Positions 33,146 to 45,131 of a DNA stretch of 64,000 nucleotides are shown here, one piece after another. Below the pieces are notes generated by a model. The model was not told where the DNA came from, did no database searches, and saw nothing but the letters and a program-made list of their open reading frames with translations. Position 1 is the first letter of the stretch; each line of letters begins with the position of its first letter. Source of the stretch: Crocodylus rhombifer (Eukaryota; Chordata; Crocodylia; Crocodylidae); the NCBI GenBank assembly GCA_038503035.1, contig JAVSML010038744.1, positions 1 to 64,000 of the forward strand, written 5' to 3'. Both the position numbers and the translations under genes were made by a program.

Positions 33146-36103
33146 CTAGATCATTCCCAACCAGTGGCTGCCCAAACTCTTCTTGAATACCTCCAGTGAT
33201 GGAGAGTCCACAAGTACCACAAGCAGTCTGTCCCACTGTCGTAACTTCTTCACTTTTAAAACAGTTTTCCAGATATCCAATCTAAACTTACTTTGCTGCA
33301 ACTTCAAGTCATTGGTCCACATCCTCCTCTTCAGCAAGAGAACAGGCCACCTCTTCTTTATGGCAGCCCTGCAAGTATTACAAGACTGATATCATGCCCC
33401 CTAAGCACCTTTTCTACAAGCTGAACATGCTTAGCTCCTCTCCTCCTATGACTTGCTCTCCAAGCCCTTGATCATCTTTGTTGCCCATCTCTGGATCCTC
33501 TATAACTTCTCCATGTCCATTATAGAATGTGGAGCCCGGAACTGCACACAATACTCCAGACGAGGCCTAGCCAGTGCTGAGTAGACAGGCACTATCAATT
33601 CCCAGGTCTTGCACCTAGTGCTTCTATTGATGCATTCAAAATCCACATTCACTTTTTGTGCAGCTGTATCGCATCCAGATTCATGTTAAACCTCAGGTCT
33701 ACCAAGACTACCAGGTCTTTTTCCATTGTGCTGCCATCCAGCCAGATGTCACCCATTTTATATGCGTGTTTTTGATTATTCCTCCCAAGGTATATAGCAC
33801 CTTGTATTTCTCTGTACTGAACTTCATTCTGTTAACTGTAGTCTAACTTTCCCATCTGTCAAGATCCTTCTGAACTGTGCTTGTATTCTCTGTGTTTGCA
33901 ATCCTTCCCAGTTTCACATAATCTGCAAACTTGATCAAGAAATGTTCAGTGCCAGCATGCAAATCTTTAACAAACAAGTTGAACAGCACCAGGTTGAGGA
34001 CAGACCCCTGTGAGACTCCACTCAAAACCTCCTGCCATTCTGACATGGACCCTTTAATAGTTACCCTCTCCTTGCAGCTATTGAGTCAGTTATGTATCCA
34101 CCTTATAGTAGTTTTATCTAGCCCACATTTCTCCAATGTTTATGAGAAGGTCATTTGTGGGACCTTGTCCAAAGCCTTGTTGAAGTCCGGATAGACTATA
34201 TCCACAGCATTCCTTCCATCCACCCAAGTAGTTACTTTGTCAAAAATCAAGTTGGTTTGACATGATTCGTTTTTCATAAACCCATACTGGTTTTTTGGGA
34301 TCAGCCTTTCCTCCTCCAGAGGCATGCAAATAAACTTTCCTTAGGAGATGCTTCAGTAGCTTCCCAGGTATTGAGGTGAGGCTAACAAGTCTGTAGCTCC
34401 TTCTTGTCTTTAAAGAGGAGAACTACACTGGTCCTTTTCCAGTCCTCTGGTACAAGGCTCATCTCCCATGACTTCATGAAAATCATTACCGAGGGCTCCA
34501 AGATCTCCTCAATCAGTTCCTTCGGGACCCTGGGATGAAGTTCATCTGGCCCTGCTGATTCAAATAAATTCAGACCCAACAAAAGCTCTCTGATTGTCTC
34601 TATTGTTATCTCCTCCCTCAGCTTGCTCCCTTTCTTATCTAGATAATCATTATTAAGTGTCTGGCTGCAGCATAATTTTTTTGTGAAGACTGAGGCAAAG
34701 TAGCTTTTGAGTTACTCTGCCTTCTTTCATCTTTGGTTAGGAGTTCCCCCTGGCTTGTTAACAGACAACCCACAGCTTCCTTGGTCTTTCTTTTCTGGCT
34801 GACGTACCTATAGAACCTCTTCTTATTGTCCTTAACCTCCTTTGCCAGACGTAGCTTGTTCTTTATCTTTGGCTTCCTGATTTTGTCCCTGCAGGCTCTT
34901 CCTATTTTCTGGTATGCTTCTTTGGTTATCTGCCCACTCTTCCATTGCCTCAATACTTTCCTTTTGCATTTGAGGCATTTTAGAGACTCCTTGTGCAGTC
35001 ACAGTGGTCTCTTGCCATTCTTCTTGTGCTTCCATCATGTTGGCAGAGTTTCTTGTTGAGCTTCCAATACTGCGCCCTTTAGGAGTTCCCAGCTCTCCTG
35101 GGCGCCTTTATCCTTCAGCTTATCGTCCCATGACACCAAACATATTAAGTCCTTGACTCAGATTAAATCAGCCTTTTTGAACTCTAGCATCTTAATTTTG
35201 CTGACCTCATGCTTTCCACATCCCAGGACCTGGAATTCTATTGTACTGTAGTAGTTTCCTTTCAAGTTACCCATCACCTTCACATCCTCCCCTAGTTCTT
35301 CCCTGTTGGTCAGGATAAAATCCCTGGGACCAGGGTGGCATGGGTTCTAAGGCTCATGGTTAGCAGCCTAGCGATTGCATGTTTGAGACCATAGCAGAAG
35401 CACTCACAGTGCAATCTGTCATATTCCAATGAATCTGCAAATTCTGATAAATACCTTGTCACAAGGATACAGGATAGGAAAGGACAAGATCCAACACAGA
35501 GGATCCTCTACTTTCCAGAACAGAAAATTGTCCTCTACACAAATTAGGAATTGGCGTGATGTTTTATGTTGGCTGCATTGTCCTTCCAGCAGACATCTTG
35601 AAAACTGAAGTCTCTCATCAGTATTATCCCATTGCTTTTGTATAGATTTGTCACCTGCTTGAAGAGTGCCTCATCTACCTCCTGATTAGGAGACCTTCCT
35701 GATTAGATGACCTATAATAAATTCCCACCATTATATCGGTTTTGCATCTTCACCCAAACACGTTCTACTCTTTTGTCTTCTTCCTCCTGCACCAGGGAAC
35801 AAGTGTGTACATTTCTAACATACAAAAAGCAACACCATCACCTTTTCTCGCAATCCCAGCCTTCCAAAACAGGGTGTCAGTGTTGACATACCAATCATAA
35901 GAGCTGTCCCACCAGGTCTTGGTGATACCAATCAGATCACAGTTCTTTTCACAGGCTGCAGCTTCCAATTCATCTTGTTTATGACCCATACTTCTTATAG
36001 TTGTATAAAACACATCAGATATTTTGCATTTTGACCTACTCACTTCCCTTTTGCACCACTTGTTGCAGTCCAGTAGCTCTCTGGCCCTTTTGCCCAGAGT
36101 CAA
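33146..36103 (-). pseudogene. CR1 ORF2 pseudogene (endonuclease and reverse transcriptase)
   Basis: Fragments in several frames: the endonuclease start with ITKTWWDSSYDW (35765-36103), KDNKKRFYRYVSQKRKTKEA (34639-34953), PDELHPRVPKEL and LVPEDWKRTSVVLLFK (34382-34582), IPKNQYGFMKNESCQTNL (34140-34325), and the palm with GVSQGSVLNLVLFN (33843-34046). The catalytic FADD is FADY here (codon at 33918-33920), so a metal-binding Asp is lost in addition to the frame damage. The C-terminal FRLDIWKTVLKV block is at 33146-33337. It cannot encode an active enzyme. Confidence 0.85.
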
Positions 36104-36299
36104 ATTGCTTCTTTGAGTCCCTTACCTCCTTGACTGTATGCTCTGTAGCTGAAGGGTTTTGATCTCCATCCCCCATGGAACCTAGTTTATAGTCTTCCTT
36201 ACTAGGTTGGCCAGAAAATATCCAAAGATGCTCTAATCCCATTCTCACCAGATGGCTCTCATCTCTTGATAGCAGTCCTCCTCCCAAGAACATCCACCT

Positions 36300-36550
36300 A
36301 TTGTCAAAGAAGCCACAAAGCCTTCACATCAATACCACTGTCTCAGCGCATTCATTTCTATCATATGATGGTCTCTGCCAGGACCCCTACCTTCTACAGG
36401 AAGTGTTGGTGAAAACACCACTTGTGCTCCAAGCTGTTTAATCCACATACCAAGAGCTACATAGTAACCTCCAATTTCCTTAGTGTCATTCCTAGAAGTA
36501 TCACTGGTGCCTGCATGGACAAGCAGGAAGAGACTGTGGTCTGAAGTAGG
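36300..36550 (-). pseudogene. CR1 ORF1 esterase-like domain remnant
   Basis: The minus strand reads SLFLLVHAGTSDTSRNDTKE (near 36475-36535), then LGAQVVFSPTLPV. This corresponds to the GTND block and following strand of the SGNH-type esterase domain found in CR1 ORF1 proteins. In the copy at 60.76 kb the same block reads LLIHVSTNDMAR. The catalytic Ser block was not found in this copy; the sequence is cut at about 36560 by other repeat DNA. Confidence 0.7.
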
Positions 36551-36563
36551 TAGTATACTAAGT

Positions 36564-36821
36564 CAGCAGCCAGCAACCTTCTACTAGTTTCTGGAAAACA
36601 GCCTGGCCCCAGTTCAACGTGAACTAGGTGGCTTCAGCAACACACCAGCAGCACCCATGGCACAGCTCTTCACCAACTAGAAGCTGCACCCAGGCTGCAG
36701 CCACACAGCAGTGGGCAGGGGGAAGTGGCAACAGCATGGGCACAGCTTCTAACTGCCTGACCCTCTCTAGCTCTGCAGGCCAGATCCAATGGCTCTGCAG
36801 GCCATATGTTATCAACCCCTG
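36564..36821. mobile_element. Probable hAT-like fragment
   Basis: The right end is the reverse complement of CAGGGGTTGATAAC, a typical hAT end of this window. The left end (CAGCAGCCAGCAACC) is a weaker match. The flanks TACTAAGT and CATTAAAG share half their bases. It sits at the 5' side of the decayed CR1. Confidence 0.5.
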
Positions 36822-36829
36822 CATTAAAG

Positions 36830-37490
36830 TAGCTAGCAGTAGGGAGCTCCAACCGCTGGCCTGGGGGGTCTCATGCAGCCCCCAAGAAGTTAACCTACAG
36901 CTTCTGGGCTGTCAGCCTCAGAACCCCTCCCCCTATCACTCTCCTCGCCCTGCGGCTGCTCCAGGCTCCCCCTCCTTCCTCCAGCTTCTGCTTCCTGCTC
37001 CTGCCCCTTTCCCTAGGGGTGGGTGTGTAGAAGGGAGCACCAGCACTGTTCAACCTGGAGGGGCAGGCATGACTCAGAAGTTGAACAGCCCAGAGTTGGA
37101 GCCCACCTTTATGAGAAGGTGAAATTAGTGTTAAGATTGAAGTGGTCAGTAGAAATTATAGGTAGTAAAAAGTCATTCAAGATTGAATTTGGAGACTGAA
37201 ACACTAGCAGCACAAAGGCAAGCCGATTAAAATTTAGACGCATATAAAATACCAATATGGAATGGTTTGAAAAAAGTACCACTGAGCGCACACACTGCAA
37301 AACAAACATACCCATGGCTACTTAAAAAACTGGAGAGTAAATCAGTTCACTGTATCCCCCCGCTGTTTATGTGGCTCCTAATATAGAAGTGTCAGCTCCA
37401 CTACAGTTAACTTTGAGAACTTTTTTCTGTCGAAAGTTTTAAAGGTAACTCTAAAACCCAGCATGCCTACTTTAGTCACAAAGTCCTACA
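36830..37490. other. GC-rich then AT-rich sequence, unassigned
   Basis: 36830-37090 is C-rich and may be part of another transposon; 37100-37490 is ordinary AT-rich sequence. No gene seen. Confidence 0.4.
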
Positions 37491-38252
37491 AAGTCAAGTG
37501 CAAACTCCTCCACTTAGGACAGAACAATCCCATGCACTGATACAGGCTGGGGACTGACTGCCTAAGCAGAAGCTCTACACAAAGGGCCAGGTGACAATGG
37601 ACAATAAACTGAATATGAGCCAACCGTGTGCCCATATTATCAAGGTGGTAAACAGCATACTGAGCTGTATTAGTACAAGTGTTGCCAGCAGATCAAGGGC
37701 AGCGATTACTTCCCCTTCTTCTGCACTGGTGAGGCCACATCTGGAATACTGTGTCCAGTTTTGGGCCCCCAACTACAGAAAAGATGTGGACAAATTGGAG
37801 ATTCCAGCAGAAGGCAATGAAAATAGTTAGAGGGTCAGGACACATGACTTCCAAAGACAGGCTGAGGGAACTGAGCTAATTTAGTCTGCAGAAGAGAAGA
37901 TCGAGGTGGGGATTGAATAGCAGCCTTCAACTACCTGAAGAGTGGTTCCATAGACGATGGAACTAAATTGCTCTCAGTGGTAGCAGATGACAGAACAAGG
38001 AGCAATGGTCTCAAGTGGCAACAAGGGAAATTTAGGTTAGATTAGGAAGAATTATTTCATGAAAAGGCTAGTACAACACTAAAACAATTTACTCAGAAAG
38101 GTTGTGGAATCTCCATCCTTAGAGGTTAAGACCCAACTAGGCAAAGCTTTGGCTGGGATGAAATAGTTGGGGGTGGTCCTGTTTGAGTAGGAAGCTGAAC
38201 AAGATGACCCTCTGAGATCCCTTCCAACCCTATTTTGCTATGATTCTGTGAA
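37490..38252 (+). mobile_element. 5'-truncated CR1 LINE with 3' end
   Basis: Begins with a KCKLLHLGQ-like segment (about 37495-37525). It continues with SSALVRPHLEYCVQFWAPNYRKDVDKLE (37715-37800), a degenerate C-terminus, and a 3' UTR ending near 38252 with GATTCTGTGA. Several frame changes. The wording is closer to old CR1 subfamilies than to the 50- and 61-kb copies. Confidence 0.88.
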
Positions 38253-38401
38253 GTAGAATGGGAGCAGAAAGACAGACAGATGACCACATGTCTCAAGCCT
38301 CCAGCTGCATTCATGTTTTCAGACTCCTAAACTTCTCCTGAAGGCATCCAAAGCCATTCTACTCTCACTGACCCAAGCTACCACCCCCAGATATCCTACA
38401 A

Positions 38402-38718
38402 CAGTGGTTCTCAACCTTTTTATACTAGAACCTATTTGTAAACACTGATGGCCACTCCCAACCCAGTACCCCCTCACGCCTGACCCACTGCCCACCCCCC
38501 ACCCCCCAGTGTGAAGGGCAGGAGGCATATGGGGCACGGGGGACTCCCAAGCAGCTCCTTGCAGGCTGGAGCTCTGCCAACCTGCCACAGAAAAGCCACG
38601 AGTCCCCAAGTTTTTTCTCCTTTAAAAGAGAATCCATTTTTAAAGTTTGTTCGCAACTTTTTCCATGTATTTTTGTGACCCACTTTTTGGTCATGACCCA
38701 TGGGTTGAGAAACACTTG
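38402..38718. mobile_element. hAT-like element, about 317 bp (family shared with 54.27 kb)
   Basis: Left end CAGTGGTTCTCAACC; right end with GGGTTGAGAAACACTTG, close to the inverse. The interior phrase TATTTGTAAACACTGAT is shared with the element at 54267, as are the C-rich middle and the TTTCTCCTTTAAAAGA segment, so the two are the same family. The target duplication is not preserved here. Confidence 0.75.
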
Positions 38719-38719
38719 T

Positions 38720-39250
38720 TTTTTTTTTCTCAGCAGCCAGGCTACCCCCAGCCTCCTAGCTATCCTGAACTCTATTCTTTCCAGACTCTTTATCATGATT
38801 CTTCCTTTGGTCTCATACGATTTCCAGTTATGTCTGCTTGGCCTTGCTCCCTTAGCCTTACACTGATTCCAGATGTTTCCATTGTGTCCCTGTCTCCCCA
38901 GCTTGGTCTCATACCCGTTCCAGCTGTGTCCATTTCCTGCTCCCTACATCTTCCACACACACCCTTTACATCCACCCAGTTTCTTCTACCTCTGCCAGGT
39001 TCTCTCTTGTACAGCTGGCCGCTCACAACTCACTTGCCCCCCTGCCTACTGCATCCCAGTTTAATTGGAAGAAAATGTATCCCAGGGTAAGTAAGGGAAG
39101 GATAAGCACCCTTTTCTTTCTCCATAGTCCTCCTCCTCATCTGTTAAGCTCTTTCCCTGTTTGCCTCACTCTCCTGCACTAAAACCTTCCTCCACACCCT
39201 CTCATGCCATACATGTCTTTCCTCCCACACTGCTCTCAGGGAAGATGCCT
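38720..39250. other. Pyrimidine-rich sequence
   Basis: The plus strand is rich in C and T and has a 147-codon frame of low complexity (38647-39090). Similar pyrimidine-rich texture occurs at 53700-53850 and 58700-59130. No domain is recognised and it is not called as a gene. Confidence 0.4.
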
Positions 39251-42200
39251 ACTCTTTCAGTTCCAAAATCTGGTCATCCCAAGTAGGAATGGAAATGGGA
39301 CCAGGTGTAACAGTATTATAATGCAGCACACAAAGGTTGTTTTTAATCTCATGACAGTGAGCTCTACTTTAAAACACTCATTCTATACCTTCTGTTTAAC
39401 ACAGCTTCAAATTATTTTCAGTGACATCACATCTGCCCCTGATCTACACATATGGATACTCAGTTTGCTAGTGTGAAAACAGCTTTAAGAACAATTTAGA
39501 GAAAAAAATAGTAACTGGCTTCTACTTAAATGGAGACTTCACTGAAATTCTATTTTCAAGCTCAGAAATGTAGTCACTTCCTAGACCAAGAATGCAGGTA
39601 TTTTTCTCATGATCTTTTTTGTGGACTGTAGTTTACTAATAATACGCACACTATTTTACACAAACACCCACACGGAGTGTGTGTGTGTATATGCATAAGT
39701 AAATAATTCAGTGCAAAATTTAAAGTGGCTTAACAAAACCTTAATATTTTATTAAGCATTTGCAATTTTACACACTCGTCATTCTTATAGAAGATTAAAA
39801 TACACCCTCTAGTGGTCTGCCATAAAACTACAACCTATTTCAGAAGTTTAAAATGGTATCAAAAACCTTGCAAAAGTATGAAGCACATCTTTGAAGCTGG
39901 ATCATAAAAAAGACCCTTAGTGAAAACAGTCAGACAAAATGGATGCATTACAAATGGTGGAAGAATTACATTAGAGTGCAACCAAAGGCATGCAAACAAC
40001 TTTGACACCACCTATTCTATACAATCCGCCTGCCTGACATTCTTATCGTATAAAAAACAAAATTTTAAGTGACTTTCTGACACTAGTTGAGTACCTATTC
40101 TGTGGGCTAGCTTGGAAATATATACTTTTACCCAGGTCATCCCTCCCTCTCTACACATACTTCAGAAGACTCTCCTGCATTTTGAGCCTAGTTTCTACTT
40201 CACCAGTGTCAAGACAGGTTCTTCCTTCTATGCCCTCCCTTGCTTCCCCCTGCAAGAAGAGCATGCAGCATCCAGAACTGTAAAACTGATTAGTCACTAT
40301 GTATATGCCAATGCACAATGCCAATCAACTAAGGAAAAAAAAAGGCTGCATTCTTTGCCTTCTAAATTATGGTAAACTTTGGTGGTAATTTCAACAGTCT
40401 GAGGTCTGCCTAAGCCACATGGGCCATACTAGTTCCTACAACCAGTAGCACAAAAGTAGTCACTAGGAAGCACTTACTATTCAGGCAGCAAATTAGTTTT
40501 CAAGTTGACAGTGATCCTTAAACTTTGTTCATGGTTATAAAACTCTCCAAAGAAAAACACACAAAACAAAACAAAAACAATCTGCACACAACACTAGAAA
40601 ATCTGAATACACCTTAGAACTTATACAGCATAGAAATTAGTTGTGTTAGCTATAACATTTATGGAAGGTCTTTAAATCTAAATATGTGGATGGAATTTAA
40701 AAATAAAGTCAGAAAATGAACTTCTACCCTTTCAATTTAAAAAACCAAAAAGCTCAACAAGTACTTCGGCCCTTTATTGCCTTTCAACTGCCCCATCTCC
40801 TCACAAGTTTGTCTGAGTTAATTATCAATTTTCCTTTCATTTTTGCTGTGTGAAAGTCTTGCAGACAGGTGCAAATGAACAAACTATATACAAAACACTG
40901 CCAAATAAATTAGGAAAGAAAAAACCCAATGACCTAAAGATAATATTCTCTCTCAACTTTCAAGTCCAGTTGTCTTACTTAATAAGTGGGAAGAACTTCC
41001 AGATGGAAGGAAGTATGATTTGCAAAGTAATGTTCTTACTCATTGGGATCCCTACAGTTAATTTACTTCGTAGAAGTTGAAACTAACTAAACAGTTTAAT
41101 ACATTGTTATTTTGAAAGGATGTTTAATAGCCATTATGAGCAACCAGATGAGCCTGAAATAATAAAACAAGTCAGACACTCCAGTGATCCAGCCCACCTC
41201 TCACTCGGTGTAAACTCGACTTGAATTCAGTGAAAATGGGATCAGCTCCCTAGACATCAAGGTATTCATGCATTTAGAGTTATTACTTTTTAAAGTGATG
41301 GAAAATCAAAAGGTCATGGAATTCTTACACAGGTGGAGAATAAATGAAAAATGTATGCATCTGCCTCAAAGAAAACAGGAAACAGATGTGTTGCTGGCAT
41401 GTAGGATAACAACAGGACCATTCTGCTAGTAGATGAAATTGACAAAGCAGACAGAAAAAAAAACCCAGGTTTCAATTTAACTCTTGAGTAGCAACACAGG
41501 CAGAGGCGAGTTTCCTCAAACCATCCACCCCATTAGTATAAGAGAGTGACTAGTAAAGACATGATTGCTGTGCAAAGGCCGCACACCAGAGATTACTGCA
41601 TTTCAGTAATGGAGAACTTAATATTCTTATAGATGTAAGCTGATTAAGAACTTCAGTGGTACGTATGAATTACTTTAGATGAAAGGTACTATGAAAAAAT
41701 CATTAACCCACCAATCTTCTGAGGATGGAGAGTTCAGAGTCCAATTAGCCAACAACCATGCCCCACAACACAGTCTGAACTACAGAAGGGTAGTTCAGTA
41801 ACATTTGTAGGATTCTACATGTCTAGCAGAATGACAGAAATGCCTCCAATGCTATACACAGGTTTCAGGGTGGGGGGGAATCAGAAACAGAAATTCTACG
41901 AAGTGAAAAGAAAAAGAAAAGAAAAAAAAAAAAAAAAAAAAAAAATCAGCTGTCTGTCTAATGTTCCTTGAGCATAACAATGAAAACTCCTGAAAATTCC
42001 ATCCTAGACTCTGCATTATATTAACAACATTTTCAAAAGCTCGAGAAAGGCCTTTCTGTTTTTCCATTCTATCGCACAAAAAAAGTAATCTGCTATAGCC
42101 AAAAGAAGTTGTTCGGGGTCTGCCAGTTATTGAACTTTATATATCAGCCCATAAGTGTTGCTACCATATGGTTACCAAATGTTTGGAACAAATCATCATC

Positions 42201-42625
42201 ACTTTGGTTTTCTTACCTATAAGAAACCATACTGCTCCACTCTACTACTACTCCACTGTCAGCTTTATAATTTCACTTCTTCACTTAAAAAGCCCAGCTT
42301 TAACTTCTTTTAAGCTATCAAAAAGAATACAATTATTATCAAAATCCAATGTCTGCTCGGCATTTAAAGTCCACTTGAGAAAAGCAAAGCATTCCACACA
42401 AAACCAGCCTGCCTAAGAAATTAATAGCTCAGAACACAGTTTAGGAGATGATGAGGCTAATATAAATATGCTAAAGTGAAATAACTAGTCTGCATCCTTG
42501 CTTCGTACAGATAAGCACAGAACTTACTGAAGAAATAATAGCTATTAGCAGTAAAATTAATTTGGATCAGAATTTGACAATCAGATTTGCTGTCACTTGG
42601 TTTCTGTGCTGAATGCCAAATTCTA
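39250..42625. other. AT-rich unique sequence, no gene seen
   Basis: No supported ORF or paired repeat ends, apart from the A-rich run at 41905-41945. Confidence 0.5.
41922..41945. repeat. Poly-A run, 24 bases, preceded by an AAAAG-type tract
   Basis: Simple A run after AAAAGAAAAAGAAAAG. It is not preceded by a recognisable retroposon, so it is treated as a simple repeat. Confidence 0.9.
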
Positions 42626-42629
42626 AACA

Positions 42630-42780
42630 GGGTTGTTGTTTACAGCCATGTTAGTCTAAGGATATAGGCAAGCAGGGTTCTTTAGGTAAATGTGATATAT
42701 TTTAATTAGATTAACTAGATAGTTGGAAAACAGTGATTTGCAAGCTTTTTGGCACAAATACCCTTCTTCAGGCATTGGGA
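42630..42780 (-). mobile_element. Interspersed repeat, possibly a Penelope-like 3' end
   Basis: On the minus strand the phrases CCTGAAGAAGGGTATTTGTGCC, AGCTTGCAAATCACTG and CCTTAGACTAACATGGCTG resemble a common sauropsid repeat, often assigned to Penelope-like elements. Assignment is from memory of such phrases and is tentative. Confidence 0.4.
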
Positions 42781-42823
42781 GTCTCTATGTATGTATTTAA
42801 ATACTGGATAAAAGTATCTAAGA

Positions 42824-43031
42824 CCGAGGTTCCCAATCTGTGGTATATGTACCACCAGTGGTAGCCAGAAAACCTGTCAACAGTACAGGTTAACAGATTT
42901 ATTATAATTACTTTACATGACAAAAATTGCTGGTGATACTTAAGATTCATCTGAAAAATTTCCTGGTGGAACTTAAGGTTGTATCGTTTTAAATTGGTGG
43001 TGCGCAATCTGTCAGAGTTTGGGAACCGCTG
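42824..43031. mobile_element. hAT-like element, 208 bp
   Basis: Left end CCGAGGTTCCC and right end the reverse complement of CAGCGGTTCCC, matching at 9 of 11. The flanks ATCTAAGA (42816-42823) and GTCTAAGA (43032-43039) match at 7 of 8. AT-rich interior with no ORF. Confidence 0.85.
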
Positions 43032-43133
43032 GTCTAAGACAAGTCATGACAGAAAGCCAAGTTAGCATCTTCACTTCCTGCTCTTTGCACATTCAGAAAT
43101 ATATTTTCTTAACTAGATAATAATGAATTTTAA

Positions 43134-43859
43134 GGCTAGGGAAAGACATTCAAAAAGCCTGAGCCCTGAATTGATTCAATCTTTGCGAGTTAGTCTAACT
43201 AAAAAAAATGCAGGCACATGCCCACACTGGCTCAGGCTAGGAGCAGGGGGGCACTAGACCAGCCCTCTCTTCCCTTCCACACTGCTGAGCTGAGGGGGGC
43301 ATGGCCAGGCCCGGCAGGACGCTTTGATTAGGGAGGGGTTCAGTGTTTATCACCCCTAACTCAATGTTTATCTCCCAATTAAGAAAACAACAGAGGGACC
43401 TGTTGATTCTGCCTTTGTCCTGGCTGCCACAGCATGGACTGTAGCCAGGTTGTGGTCTGCTAGCTAATGTTGTGTATCTGTGTAAGGCAGAGGGGATGTC
43501 AGAATCCCTCCTTAGAGGGGCTGGGGAAGGAGAGCAGAACCCAGGCAGATGTATGCAGTCTCTGCCGGAGCTGCAGCCAGGGAGCCAGCTCTGCAATGGA
43601 GCAGAGTTCTGCCCAGCCCAAAGAGCATGCTGGGATGCTGGGGAAATCTGATTCAACTTAGGGGGCTCAGGGACAGACACTGTATGAACTGGTTTAACCC
43701 GAATCAGTTAAGTGTGATATTACAGTCAACCAGGTTTATCCCAAACTGGTTTCAGCCATTTTCAAACTGATTTATGTGCATTGAACATCTGCTCTGTTAC
43801 AGGTTTAAACCAGTTTCTAATCACTTAAACCAGTTTGTGTGTAATGTCTGTCCCTAGCC
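43134..43859. mobile_element. Terminal-inverted-repeat element, 726 bp, composite
   Basis: The 17-base ends at 43134-43150 and 43843-43859 are inverted copies with one mismatch (GGCTAGGGA/CAGACATT-type). A second left end-like sequence, CAGGGACAGACAC, at 43668 together with the right end frames a smaller AACTGGTTTAA-rich unit (43668-43857). A GC-rich middle fills 43200-43660. A short element with its own ends inside a longer one suggests a composite or a deletion derivative. The target duplication was not settled. Confidence 0.65.
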
Positions 43860-44208
43860 TAGAATATACCAATTTTGGAGGGTTTGTTTTTTGTTTCGTT
43901 TTGGGTTTGTTTGTTTTTTTTTAACATTTTGGGCCTAAGTAAAACATTCACCTTTCCATTCTGCATGAAGTGTGTTGACTTTTCAAGTTCTGAGCTTTCT
44001 CATCACACTCCCAGCTAAATCATGCCTGTTAGCCTAGAAAAAACAAACTAAAAGGTTACTGGTTTTAAAACACTTTCTTTCACCAGTGGAAAAAAGTACC
44101 TTCCCCATTAAGTTACCGGAAACAGGCAATCCATAAACAAGCTAAGCCTACCACCATCGTACAGCACAAACCCATTTGTGATAGTGGCAAATAGTAGATG
44201 CTTTAGAG

Positions 44209-44492
44209 CAGCAAGTCCAGCTTTTTTTTTTTTTGGCGAGTATGGCCCAAATTAAGCCCCGCATTCTCCAAGTGCCATTCGGATCCCCCTCCTTTACCAG
44301 ACCAGTTATTCTGCTTTCCACTTCCTGCCCAATCCATGGACCTATTTTTCTGCTCCCTGCCTGTTGCTCTACTCTCTGATCCCTGCCCTATTCATTGCTG
44401 TGTTCCCTGCTTCCTCCCCAGTTTACCAAGTGCCACATACAGAGGCTTCCCATGCCAGTTCTGGCACATATGCCACCAACTGGCTACCCCTG
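44209..44492. mobile_element. hAT-like element, 284 bp
   Basis: Right end the reverse complement of CAGGGGTAGCCAGTTGG; left end CAGCAAGTCCAGC followed by a 13-base T run. The flanks CTTTAGAG (44201-44208) and CTTTTGAG (44493-44500) match at 7 of 8. The left end has diverged. Confidence 0.75.
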
Positions 44493-44519
44493 CTTTTGAG
44501 TGAGAATATATAAACATAT

Positions 44520-45070
44520 GAATATATGAAGTAATCCATCCTTAGTCATCCATACCCTCCATGGCATCAACCATTGTTGGTTTAGGGTTATCAGAGGATA
44601 TATTCCCAACTGTTCTAATAGTTCTAATAATTCCTGTCCCCTATGAATTGGTCTCATCCAGTGGTTCTTAACATGGGTGCCATGCTACCAATGTGGAACT
44701 GTCCCACATCCCTCTGTTTCTCGGAAAAGCATGGGAGAGGAGAATGCAGGAGAGAAAGCAGACTGGAAAGAGCTGCAACAAGAGCAGGTAGTCCTGTCTG
44801 CTTTAGGCTTATCTGCCTGTACACGAAATGCATAGGGCAGTTCCACCTGGCTGAACAGCAGTGGCAGCACCCATTGAGAACCACTGAGGTAAGTTGGGGG
44901 TACTGCCCAATTTAAAAAAAAGTTATGGAGGAATGTCCTGAATCTAAAATGGTTGAGAACCACTGGTTTAATCCCTTCTTGAACCTGGTTATACTGGCTG
45001 TCTTGACAACCTCTTGTGACAAGTTATTTAAAATTTTCTGATACATACCAAATATCAGCAAAGAAGAGTC
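44520..45070 (-). mobile_element. Ancient LINE 3' region (antisense), split by a hAT element
   Basis: The segments before 44659 and after 44965 join into one phrase of an old LINE tail in antisense: GTTTAGGGTTATCAGAGGA, then TTCTTGAACCTGGTTATACT, then a CAACCTCTTGTGACAAGTT motif. The join falls at the hAT flanks. Clade (CR1 or L2-like) is not settled. Confidence 0.5.
44659..44965. mobile_element. hAT-like element, 307 bp, with two right ends
   Basis: Left end CAGTGGTTCTTAAC and right end the reverse complement of CAGTGGTTCTCAACC. The flanks GTCTCATC (44651-44658) and GTTTAATC (44966-44973) match at 6 of 8. A second complete right-end sequence lies inside at about 44872-44886, so the element carries an extra terminal segment, as if two copies fused or one end duplicated. 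Confidence 0.75.
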
Positions 45071-45131
45071 AACATACAACTTAACTACTTCACATCTTAT
45101 GTTATTCTCTGCTGCCTTTTGTTTACAGGTA

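Larger units (their letters stand above)
31980..36555 (-). mobile_element. Long decayed CR1 LINE, interrupted by a hAT element
   Basis: Read on the minus strand from right to left: an ORF1 esterase-like remnant (about 36540-36300), the inter-ORF region, the endonuclease (about 36050-35050, with ITKTWWDSSYDW near 35900-35935), the linker (34950-34640), the RT (34600-33850), the C-terminus (to about 33140) and a long 3' UTR. The UTR ends near 31980 with a GGAAGAGACCTCCAGGGGTC phrase in plus-strand view. Numerous stops and frame changes show age. Sequence and UTR differ from the copies at 4, 50 and 61 kb, so it is a separate subfamily. A 542-bp hAT element at 32079-32620 splits the 3' UTR. Confidence 0.85.

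Noticed and set aside
38647..39090. 147-codon pyrimidine-rich frame
   Set aside because: Low-complexity Pro/Leu/Ser composition from a C/T-rich strand, starting inside a hAT-like element.
41905..41945. A-rich tract considered as the tail of a processed pseudogene or SINE
   Set aside because: No retroposon body or flanking duplication could be seen; treated as a simple repeat.
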